In this document: positions 1 through 5,896 of the stretch, piece by piece
How the letters are laid out: each line of letters opens with the position of its first letter
Numbering within the stretch: the stretch's first letter is position 1
Origin: an uncultured Lactobacillus sp.
GTDB taxonomy: Bacteria; Bacillota; Bacilli; Lactobacillales; Lactobacillaceae
Direction: 5' to 3'
Assembly: GCA_947252915.1 (NCBI GenBank)
Contig: CAMXWI010000050.1
Location: 1-6,432, forward strand
DNA length: 6,432 nt
Position numbers and translations under genes: made by a program
The notes under the pieces: model-generated
The model's input: only the letters and a program-made list of their open reading frames with translations
What the model was told of the DNA's origin: nothing
Databases searched by the model: none

Positions 1-11
1 CCTAAAGCCAA
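1..11 (-). CDS. Possible first codons of a leftward gene (TTG start), cut by the window edge
   Basis: Only three codons and part of a fourth would be inside the window, so the product cannot be recognised. The call rests on context. On the minus strand a tract AAAGGGGGTG (17-26) matches the ideal Shine-Dalgarno AAAGGAGGTG with one A-to-G change that can still pair as G-U. Seven bases after its G run lies TTG (11-9), followed by GCT TTA (Met-Ala-Leu). A consensus-like promoter sits just upstream (47-75). A GTG overlapping the tract (19-17) runs into TAG after five codons and is not a credible start. The real start could instead be outside the window, but that would leave 18 or more bases between the tract and the start codon. 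Confidence 0.28.
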
Positions 12-16
12 AAAAA

Positions 17-26
17 CACCCCCTTT
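17..26 (-). promoter_or_regulatory. Strong Shine-Dalgarno-like tract for the leftward edge gene
   Basis: Read on the minus strand this is AAAGGGGGTG, one base from the full anti-SD complement AAAGGAGGTG. It falls about 15 nt downstream of the start point predicted from the promoter at 47-75, as expected for a short untranslated leader. It is the main reason to think a leftward gene begins at or just beyond the left edge. Confidence 0.4.
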
Positions 27-46
27 ATTTTTTTATTGTTGATTTA

Positions 47-75
47 ATTATATCTCATTTTGTTTCAACTTACAA
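47..75 (-). promoter_or_regulatory. Sigma-A-type promoter reading leftward out of the window
   Basis: On the minus strand the -35 is TTGTAA (75-70) and the -10 is a perfect TATAAT (52-47), separated by exactly 17 bp. The expected transcription start is near position 40. It lies directly after the ppaC terminator (95-124), so the edge gene would be transcribed separately from ppaC. AT-rich DNA can yield such matches by chance, but the perfect -10, the ideal spacing and the Shine-Dalgarno tract that follows make this one convincing. Confidence 0.6.
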
Positions 76-94
76 TAAGTAAGCGTCACTCTAT

Positions 95-124
95 AAAAAA
101 ACCTCAGACTAAAGCTGAGGTTTT
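95..124 (-). terminator. Rho-independent terminator of ppaC
   Basis: This is a perfect 10-bp inverted repeat: AAAACCTCAG (98-107) pairs with CTGAGGTTTT (115-124) around a 7-nt loop. In the ppaC direction the stem is followed by an uninterrupted run of seven U residues (101-95, partly within the stem). It begins 16 nt after the ppaC stop codon. Read on the plus strand the hairpin has only four T residues after it, so a role as terminator for a rightward transcript entering from the left is possible but weaker. Confidence 0.9.
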
Positions 125-140
125 AAAGTTTAACATGTAA

Positions 141-1073
141 TTAGCCTTCAAAAGCGTCCGTCAATGGAGGAACCACTTGCTTCTTCCGGGAAACAACGCC
201 AGGAAGATTCATTCGGTGAGCATCATTTAGCTTCTTACCAAAGGCCTTTTCTACCTTATCAGTGTTGTCACCAACAACTAACAAGTCAGAATCACTATTT
301 AAAATGTTGGTAGCAATCAAAATGAAGGTATCATAACCATTTTGGTCCATCAATGATTGCATTTCTTTTTCTAAGTCGGCTTGACGAGCAAAGACATCAT
401 CCAAGTCTACTGTGTTAACTTGACCAATCCGCACTGTCGAACCATTTAATTCAAATGACTTAGCATCGCCATCAACAATATCGTTATCTGACTTAGCATC
501 CAGATTAGTGCCGGCCTTCAACATCTTAATGCCATAGTCTTCGTAGTCCACATCAGCAATCTTAGCTAAGGCCTTAACTGCTTCCCGATCATGATCAGTC
601 GTGGTTGGGGACTTCAAAAGCAAAGTATCTGAAATAATTGCTGAAAGCATCATTCCGGCTAAGTCAGCAGGAATAGCAATGTGCTTGCTTTCAAAAAGTT
701 CATAAATAACGGTACTTACACAGCCGTATGGACGAACTGTTGCCCATAATGGTTGTGCAGTGTTGAAGTTGGCAATCCGGTGGTGGTCAACCAAGTGGGT
801 TACTTGAACTTTATCAATATCTGAAACACTTTGTTGTGGTTCGTTATGGTCAACTAACATAACTTGGTCAACTTCGTTAGCAACGGTCTTAACCAACCGT
901 GGTGCTTCCATATCAAAATGCTTGAGGGCGTACTTAGTTTCATCGTTTGGTTCACCAAGTGCAACGGCTTCTGTTTCGTAACCTAATTGATTTTGTAAGT
1001 ATGAAAATGCCATTGCCGCTGTAATGGCATCTGTATCCGGATTTTGGTGTCCAAAGACTAATTCTTTACTCAT
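141..1073 (-). CDS. ppaC: Manganese-dependent inorganic pyrophosphatase (family II, DHH superfamily)
   Basis: This cytoplasmic enzyme hydrolyses pyrophosphate to two phosphates, pulling biosynthetic reactions forward. The 310-residue length is typical of the family (about 309 in Bacillus subtilis). The N-terminal DHH domain shows the metal ligands of the family: His9, Asp13 and Asp15 in [10 protein letters not shown], Asp75 in LVDHNEP, His97 in the DHH motif LVDHHR (94-99), and Asp149 in IISDT. The C-terminal DHHA2 domain carries the substrate-binding SRKKQ motif (295-299) and Lys205. No CBS or DRTGG regulatory insert is present, so this is the short, constitutive form. The ATG start has AGGAGG at 1085-1090, 11 nt upstream. 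An extended -10 promoter lies in front of the gene and a strong terminator behind it, so it can be expressed alone, although read-through from parC is possible. All catalytic residues that I can place are present. Confidence 0.97.
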   Translation of the reverse strand: MSKELVFGHQNPDTDAITAAMAFSYLQNQLGYETEAVALGEPNDETKYALKHFDMEAPRLVKTVANEVDQVMLVDHNEPQQSVSDIDKVQVTHLVDHHRIANFNTAQPLWATVRPYGCVSTVIYELFESKHIAIPADLAGMMLSAIISDTLLLKSPTTTDHDREAVKALAKIADVDYEDYGIKMLKAGTNLDAKSDNDIVDGDAKSFELNGSTVRIGQVNTVDLDDVFARQADLEKEMQSLMDQNGYDTFILIATNILNSDSDLLVVGDNTDKVEKAFGKKLNDAHRMNLPGVVSRKKQVVPPLTDAFEG

Positions 1074-1084
1074 AATATTGGATT

Positions 1085-1090
1085 CCTCCT
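1085..1090 (-). promoter_or_regulatory. Ribosome binding site of ppaC
   Basis: The minus strand reads GAGGAGG here, a strong match to the anti-Shine-Dalgarno, 11 nt before the ATG at 1073-1071. It supports the chosen start, and the family's N-terminal motif begins immediately after it. Confidence 0.85.
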
Positions 1091-1124
1091 CAAAATAGTG
1101 ATGTTAATCCATCTCACATCTTTA

Positions 1125-1133
1125 ATCATATCA
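1125..1133 (-). promoter_or_regulatory. Extended -10 promoter of ppaC
   Basis: The minus strand reads TGATATGAT, which is an extended -10 (TGN followed by TATGAT, five of six matches to TATAAT). No good -35 hexamer lies at 16-18 bp; the 17-bp position holds ATGGAG. TTGCCA is visible but only 9 bp upstream, which is too close. Promoters with TGN often work without a -35. The predicted start would give a leader of roughly 45 nt ending in the AGGAGG site. This is inferred from sequence only. Confidence 0.5.
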
Positions 1134-1158
1134 CGACTTTGGCAATTCTCCATAACTT

Positions 1159-1179
1159 TTTTTGACAGAATTTCAAAAA
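1159..1179 (-). other. Weak A/T-rich hairpin after parC
   Basis: A 7-bp inverted repeat, TTTTTGA (1159-1165) and TCAAAAA (1173-1179), flanks a 7-nt loop and starts 7 nt after the parC stop. The stem has one G-C pair, and the minus strand has no proper U run behind the stem beyond bases that form it. It is not a convincing terminator. It may give partial termination or 3'-end protection, or be chance in AT-rich DNA. Confidence 0.2.
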
Positions 1180-1186
1180 CGATCAA

Positions 1187-3718
1187 TTACTTAATATCCA
1201 GGCTTTCTTGCTGTGCCCCATGGCTTTGGGGATTAGTTTGAGTATTATTATTGTCAGAGCCTTCCTTAGCTGGATTTGCCATTACTGTAATTTTACGGCG
1301 GAGAGTCACTGGTGTTCCCTGTGTATCAGTATCAATCACAAAGGTTCCATTAGACTTAGCCGTTCCCAAATGATGATCATCAACTAAGATATCTTGGAAT
1401 TCAGGACGATTGGTAATAACTTCCAACGCACCATGATAATCAGCAGGATATGCTAAGAAATCAACAATTTCGTGCGGATGTTTCTTCAATTTATGCAATA
1501 CCAGCACACCGCGTCGTGCTCGACTACCAACTTCTAGTTCGTTGGCACGCATTTCTTTAAAGGCTCCCCGCTGGGTCATAATTGCAAGGCGGTCGTCATC
1601 AGTCGTCTGGACTAGATTAACCAGTTCATCATCATCTTTCAAATTAATTGCCCGCACTCCAGCAGTCCGCGTACCTTGAGTTGGCACTTCAGCAACGTCA
1701 AACCGTAATCCATAGCCGTGTTTACTAATTGCCGTCAGACTAACATTTTTGGCCTGTGGTTCATAGTATTCAGCATTAATCATTCGTGCACTAGCATCCT
1801 TAAGCTTCATAACAACACTGGCCCGGCTCTTATATCTAGACCCAGGTTTCAGATCCTGAATAGTAGTCTGCTTGACTTGACCATCACTAGTGGAGAAGAT
1901 CATTGTTCCTGGTAATTCCAGATTTTCAAAAATCAGTGCTTTGATAATTTCCTCATCGTCCGCTAACCCAATCGACTGTGATATATGCTCACCAGTTTCT
2001 TTCCATTTAGCATCCGTCAGTTCATGCACCGGCCGATAAATAACGTGCCCCTGGTTTGTAAACATAAACAAATGGTTAAGCGTCGAAGCCCGTTGAATCA
2101 ACAGTGGGTAGTCGTCTTCACGGAGCCCATTCTCTTCTAACACTGAAGCCTTAAAGCTCCGTAAACTGGTGCGTTTGATATAGCCAGCGTGAGAAACTAA
2201 GACAACAACTTCTTCATCCGGTACCGTCACCTTAGTATCGACCGTCAGTTTTTGGATGTGTTTTTCAATTTGAGTTTTCCGATCAGAGCCAAATTGCTTA
2301 TCAATGGCCTTAAATTCCTTAACCAGCACTCGATTTAACTCGTTTTGGTCATTTAAGATCTTGTTATATTCTGCAATTGAATCATTCAACCGTTGCTGTT
2401 CGTCACGAAGATCAGTCACATCTGTATTCGTTAAACGGTATAGTTGCAAAGCCACAATTGCTTCTGCTTGTGGTTGGGTGAATTGATATTCATTAACTAA
2501 ATTTTGGGTTGCATCTTTTCGATTCTTACTTGCTCGAATCGTCTTAATAACTTGATCCAGAATGGAAAGCGCTTTAATCAACCCTTCTACAATGTGCAGT
2601 CGAGTTTGAGCCTTATGGAGATCAAATTGCGTTCGGCGCGTGATGATTTCTTGCTGGAAGGCAAGATAAGATTTCAGATAGTGTTTTAAACCAACCCGCA
2701 TTGGCCGTTGGTTATCAATCGCCACCATGTTGAAGTTATAGTTGATTTGCAGATCCGTATTTTTCAGTAAGTAGTTCAAGATTCCATTGGCATCCGCATT
2801 CCGTTTCAGTTCGATGGCAATCCGCAAGCCGCTCCGGTCAGTTTCATCACGGGCCTCTGAAATTCCTTCAACTTTTTTATTTAAACGTAAATCATTGATC
2901 CGCTTAACCAGCTGAGCTTTATTCACTTCATAAGGAATTTCTGTCACAATGATTTGTTGGCGCCCGCCACGTAATTCTTCAATGGTGGTCTTAGCACGTA
3001 AAATAACCCGCCCTCGACCGGTTTCGTATGCTTTACGAATACCACCAACGCCTTGAATAATTCCTCCGGTTGGGAAATCTGGTCCTGGTACGTAAGTCAT
3101 TAAATCATCTAAAGATGCATCCGGATGTTTGAGTAGGTAAATCAACGCGTGAATCAATTCCCGCAGATTATGTGGTGGAATTTCGGTTGCGTAACCAGCA
3201 GAAATCCCGGTCGCCCCATTCACAAAAAGGTTGGGAATTCTAGCGGGGAGGACGGTCGGTTCTTTTTCGGTATCATCGAAGTTTAACGTCATTTCAACAG
3301 TATCTTTGTCAATATCCCGAAGCATTAAACCGGCAATCTTACTTAACCGTGCTTCGGTATACCGCATCGCTGCGGCTGGGTCTCCGTCCATTGAACCATT
3401 ATTACCGTGCATTTCAATTAACGGTTCACGTAATTTCCAGTCCTGACTCAGCCGAACTAACGCTTCATAAATGGAACTATCCCCATGTGGGTGAAAGTTA
3501 CCCATAACATTACCGACCGACTTAGCGGACTTTCGGAAGCCCTTATCATAAGTGTTGCCATCCTTATTCATCGCGAACAAGATCCGGCGCTGAACTGGTT
3601 TTAATCCATCACGAATGTCAGGAAGCGCCCGCTCTTGAATAATGGACTTTGAATAACGGCCAAACCGTTCACCCATTAACTGTTCCAGCGTTAACTCTTC
3701 AATTTTGTTATCACTCAC
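1187..3718 (-). CDS. parC: DNA topoisomerase IV subunit A (ParC)
   Basis: This is the DNA-breaking and rejoining subunit of topoisomerase IV, which with ParE unlinks replicated chromosomes. At 843 residues it is of usual or slightly long length. The winged-helix breakage domain contains the quinolone region NFHPHGDSSIYEALV (74-88) and the catalytic Tyr120 with Arg119 in AAAMRYTEARL. GISAG (171-175) carries the isoleucine that intercalates DNA. IPYEVNKAQL (261-270) lies in the tower region, and residues 345-490 form the coiled-coil gate. From about 500 the C-terminal beta-pinwheel has GyrA-like blades (around 503-555, 605-640, 660-700, 710-743). A canonical GyrA box (QRRGGKG) is absent and only a degenerate GSRARRG is seen at 731-737, which fits ParC rather than GyrA. 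The last 29 residues or so are a polar, Asn/Gln-rich tail. The GTG start is set by AAAGGA 9 nt upstream. The gene lies 24 nt downstream of parE. Confidence 0.97.
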   Translation of the reverse strand: MSDNKIEELTLEQLMGERFGRYSKSIIQERALPDIRDGLKPVQRRILFAMNKDGNTYDKGFRKSAKSVGNVMGNFHPHGDSSIYEALVRLSQDWKLREPLIEMHGNNGSMDGDPAAAMRYTEARLSKIAGLMLRDIDKDTVEMTLNFDDTEKEPTVLPARIPNLFVNGATGISAGYATEIPPHNLRELIHALIYLLKHPDASLDDLMTYVPGPDFPTGGIIQGVGGIRKAYETGRGRVILRAKTTIEELRGGRQQIIVTEIPYEVNKAQLVKRINDLRLNKKVEGISEARDETDRSGLRIAIELKRNADANGILNYLLKNTDLQINYNFNMVAIDNQRPMRVGLKHYLKSYLAFQQEIITRRTQFDLHKAQTRLHIVEGLIKALSILDQVIKTIRASKNRKDATQNLVNEYQFTQPQAEAIVALQLYRLTNTDVTDLRDEQQRLNDSIAEYNKILNDQNELNRVLVKEFKAIDKQFGSDRKTQIEKHIQKLTVDTKVTVPDEEVVVLVSHAGYIKRTSLRSFKASVLEENGLREDDYPLLIQRASTLNHLFMFTNQGHVIYRPVHELTDAKWKETGEHISQSIGLADDEEIIKALIFENLELPGTMIFSTSDGQVKQTTIQDLKPGSRYKSRASVVMKLKDASARMINAEYYEPQAKNVSLTAISKHGYGLRFDVAEVPTQGTRTAGVRAINLKDDDELVNLVQTTDDDRLAIMTQRGAFKEMRANELEVGSRARRGVLVLHKLKKHPHEIVDFLAYPADYHGALEVITNRPEFQDILVDDHHLGTAKSNGTFVIDTDTQGTPVTLRRKITVMANPAKEGSDNNNTQTNPQSHGAQQESLDIK

Positions 3719-3727
3719 TTGGCACAG

Positions 3728-3733
3728 TCCTTT
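3728..3733 (-). promoter_or_regulatory. Ribosome binding site deciding the GTG start of parC
   Basis: The minus strand reads GAAAGGA here, 9 nt before GTG (3718-3716). The only ATG nearby (3738-3736) lies upstream of the site in another frame and stops after seven codons, so it cannot start ParC. The site lies wholly inside the 24-nt parE-parC gap, which fits translation of both genes from one transcript. Confidence 0.8.
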
Positions 3734-3742
3734 CTCATTTTA

Positions 3743-5755
3743 CTATTGGTTATTCCATGTTTTAATGTGCGGATCGGGAGTTGCAGTCGCTTGACCCTTA
3801 TGCTCAACTAATTCATCGGATTCTTTATCATCAGTCATTGTAAACTGGACGTTTTTTTCAATCCATTCACGACGTGGTTCGACCTTATTTCCCATTAACG
3901 TTGTAACCCGCTTTTCTGCTAACTGGGCATCATTGATTTGTACCCGAATTAACGTCCGCGTTTCCGGATTCATCGTTGTTTCCCAAAGTTGCTCGGCATT
4001 CATTTCACCAAGCCCCTTAAACCGTTGTAGAGAAGCCGTTTTACCCATCTTCTTGGTTAATTTAGTTAATTCTTCATTAGTCCATGCATAGGTGATTTTA
4101 TTCTTGGCCCCCCGTCCTTGTTGCAATCGGTACAATGGCGGCAATGCAATGTAGACTTTACCAGCCTCAATCATCGGTCGCATATACTTGTAGAAGAATG
4201 TCAACAACAAAATTTGAATGTGGGCGCCATCATCATCAGCATCCGTCATAATAATGATTTTATCATAATTAGAGTCTGCCACGTTAAATTCAGAACCAAC
4301 GCCGGCTCCAACGGTGTAAATAATCGTATTTAATTCTTCATTCTTTAAAACGTCATCTAACTTCGCCTTTTCAGTATTTAATACTTTTCCTCGTAATGGC
4401 AGGATGGCTTGGAATTTTCGGTCCCGCCCCTGCTTAGCTGAGCCACCGGCAGAATCCCCTTCGACCAGGAATAATTCGTTCTTTTGGGCATTCTTAGATT
4501 GCGCAGGAGTTAATTTACCAGATAGATTTCGTTCTTTGCGACTCCGCTTTTTGCCGTTCCGCGATAAGTCCCGGGCCTTTCTCGCAGCTTCACGCGCTTG
4601 ACGTGCTTTAACTGCCTTGCGAATAAGCATTTGAGCAAAGTCACCATTCTCGAGAAGTGCATAATTCAATTGTTCACTAACAATGTTATCAACAATTTTT
4701 CGTGCTTCTGGTGTCCCCAGTTTATCTTTAGTTTGTCCTTCAAATTGCAAAATTCGTTCTGGGATTCGAACCGAAACGACAGCCGTCAATCCTTCACGAA
4801 CGTCGCTCCCCTCTAAATTCTTATCACGGTCTTTGAGAAGATTTGTCTTTCGTGCATAATCATTAAAGCTCTTGGTCCAAGCGCTGCGAAAACCAGCCTC
4901 ATGGGTCCCACCATCTGGTGTTCGCACATTATTTACAAAGGAGAGGACATTTTCGGAGTAGCCATCATTGTACTGAGCAGCAACATCGACTTCCACACCA
5001 TCTTGCTTACCAGTAAAGGTCAATATTTTGCCTAACGTATCCTTGTCTTCATTCAAATATTCGACAAAGTCCTTAATTCCATTTTCATACTGGAACGTCT
5101 GACTTTGTTCTTGTCCTGGTCGTTGATCAGTTAAGGTGATCCTCAACCCCTTTAGCAAAAAGGCTGACTCCCGTAAACGTCGTGCTAAAGTATTGTAATC
5201 ATAGACCGTCGTGGAAAAAATGGCAGGATCAGGTTTAAAAGAAACGGTGGTCCCGCTGGAATCCTTAGTTTTACCTAGTTTCTTCAGAGTACCAACTGGC
5301 TGACCGCCATCTTTAAATTTTTCTTGATAGCGCACATGATCACGAACAATCGTTAGCGTTAAGTTAGTTGATAAGGCGTTGACTACCGATGCCCCAACAC
5401 CGTGCAATCCACCGGAAGTTTTGTAACCATCGGCTTGACCAAACTTCCCACCAGCATGTAAGACCGTCATAATTACTTCCGGCGTCGGTTTCCCACTAGC
5501 GTGCATCCCAACGGGCATTCCCCGACCGTGATCTTGAACAGTGATTGAATTATCAGCACCAATGGTTACGTTAATCTCATCACCATACCCGGATAGTGCT
5601 TCATCCACGGAATTATCAACAATTTCATATACGAGGTGGTGAAGTCCATAGGTATCCGTTGACCCGATATACATCCCAGGCCGTTTTCTAACGGCTTCTA
5701 ACCCCTTTAAAATTTTGATCGAGGATGAATCATATTGATATTCTTTTTTTGCCAC
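3743..5755 (-). CDS. parE: DNA topoisomerase IV subunit B (ParE)
   Basis: This is the ATPase subunit of topoisomerase IV (A2B2 with ParC), which drives strand passage. The N-terminal GHKL ATPase domain shows EIVDNSVDEAL (44-54, with catalytic Glu44 and Mg-binding Asn48), DHGRGMP (75-81) and the glycine lid GGLHGVG (115-121). The transducer domain carries the QTK loop with ATP-contacting Lys343 (341-343). The TOPRIM domain has EGDSAGG (432-438, Glu432), PLRGKVLN (453-460) and the metal-binding DADDD (505-509). QRFKGLGEMN (577-586) is the usual C-terminal signature. The 670-residue length is slightly above many ParE proteins, the extra being a polar tail after about 640. I call ParE rather than GyrB because it is coupled to parC and next to plsY. 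The GTG start follows a strong GAGGAGG with a 7-nt spacer. The product starts MAKKEYQYD. It is the first gene of the parE-parC operon. Confidence 0.97.
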   Translation of the reverse strand: MAKKEYQYDSSSIKILKGLEAVRKRPGMYIGSTDTYGLHHLVYEIVDNSVDEALSGYGDEINVTIGADNSITVQDHGRGMPVGMHASGKPTPEVIMTVLHAGGKFGQADGYKTSGGLHGVGASVVNALSTNLTLTIVRDHVRYQEKFKDGGQPVGTLKKLGKTKDSSGTTVSFKPDPAIFSTTVYDYNTLARRLRESAFLLKGLRITLTDQRPGQEQSQTFQYENGIKDFVEYLNEDKDTLGKILTFTGKQDGVEVDVAAQYNDGYSENVLSFVNNVRTPDGGTHEAGFRSAWTKSFNDYARKTNLLKDRDKNLEGSDVREGLTAVVSVRIPERILQFEGQTKDKLGTPEARKIVDNIVSEQLNYALLENGDFAQMLIRKAVKARQAREAARKARDLSRNGKKRSRKERNLSGKLTPAQSKNAQKNELFLVEGDSAGGSAKQGRDRKFQAILPLRGKVLNTEKAKLDDVLKNEELNTIIYTVGAGVGSEFNVADSNYDKIIIMTDADDDGAHIQILLLTFFYKYMRPMIEAGKVYIALPPLYRLQQGRGAKNKITYAWTNEELTKLTKKMGKTASLQRFKGLGEMNAEQLWETTMNPETRTLIRVQINDAQLAEKRVTTLMGNKVEPRREWIEKNVQFTMTDDKESDELVEHKGQATATPDPHIKTWNNQ

Positions 5756-5762
5756 TGTTGGG

Positions 5763-5769
5763 CCTCCTC
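5763..5769 (-). promoter_or_regulatory. Ribosome binding site deciding the GTG start of parE
   Basis: The minus strand reads GAGGAGG, a near-ideal Shine-Dalgarno, 7 nt before GTG (5755-5753). The strength of this site and the lack of an in-frame ATG upstream make the GTG start secure. Confidence 0.88.
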
Positions 5770-5779
5770 ACTTTTGAAA

Positions 5780-5790
5780 AATGTAACATT
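5780..5790. repeat. Short inverted repeat at the predicted parE transcription start
   Basis: AATGT and ACATT flank a single A, giving an 11-bp perfect dyad. It covers the region where transcription from the parE promoter should begin (near 5787). It could be a small operator, but one such dyad is expected by chance in AT-rich DNA. I do not recognise it as the site of a known regulator. Confidence 0.2.
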
Positions 5791-5793
5791 ACT

Positions 5794-5822
5794 AGTCTAC
5801 TCGAATTAATTCATCGGTGCAA
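5794..5822 (-). promoter_or_regulatory. Candidate promoter of the parE-parC operon
   Basis: On the minus strand a -35 TTGCAC (5822-5817) and a -10 TAGACT (5799-5794) are separated by exactly 17 bp. The -10 matches TATAAT at four of six positions and the -35 keeps the TTG core. Predicted transcription starts near 5787, giving a leader of about 31 nt that contains the GAGGAGG site. The spacer holds the perfect 10-bp palindrome GAATTAATTC (5803-5812). Match quality is moderate, and the call relies on spacing and position. Confidence 0.5.
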
Positions 5823-5857
5823 ACGATAATTTATGGTAGCCACTGATTGGTAAACCA

Positions 5858-5866
5858 TGCTATGAT
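5858..5866 (+). promoter_or_regulatory. Extended -10 promoter of plsY
   Basis: The plus strand reads TGCTATGAT, an extended -10 (TGN plus TATGAT). The 17-bp position upstream holds AGCCAC, so there is no recognisable -35. The predicted start near 5873 leaves a leader of about 24 nt with AAAGGAG just before the gene. It diverges from the parE promoter, with the two -10 boxes about 60 bp apart. Confidence 0.5.
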
Positions 5867-5882
5867 AACAAAGTTAATGCAT

Positions 5883-5889
5883 AAAGGAG
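5883..5889 (+). promoter_or_regulatory. Ribosome binding site of plsY
   Basis: AAAGGAG lies 7 nt upstream of the ATG at 5897-5899, which is optimal spacing. It supports this ATG over the earlier ATG at 5877-5879, which has no ribosome binding site and ends after seven codons in a TGA overlapping the plsY start. Confidence 0.85.
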
Positions 5890-5896
5890 TTTTGAA

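Noticed and set aside
3715..3738. A seven-codon minus-strand frame (ATG to TGA) overlapping the parC start as GTGA
   Set aside because: It looks like a translational-coupling leader, but it contains the parC Shine-Dalgarno itself, has no ribosome binding site of its own in the parE end that I can recognise, and is short enough to be chance.
1718..4816. Several plus-strand open frames of 60-72 codons opposite parC and parE
   Set aside because: They lie entirely within clearly coding minus-strand genes, lack ribosome binding sites that I can see, and their translations resemble no known family. They are antisense shadows.
5818..5831. Possible CcpA catabolite-response element (TGCAAACGATAATT) over the parE -35
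   Set aside because: The left half fits the consensus, but the right half misses the conserved CA and one further position differs, so it is too weak to call.
5833..5858. Inverted arms ATGGT and ACCAT upstream of plsY, and TGGT-AA-ACCA inside them
   Set aside because: The arms are only 4-5 bp, with a loop too long in one case and too short in the other for a stable hairpin. No riboswitch or attenuator structure follows.
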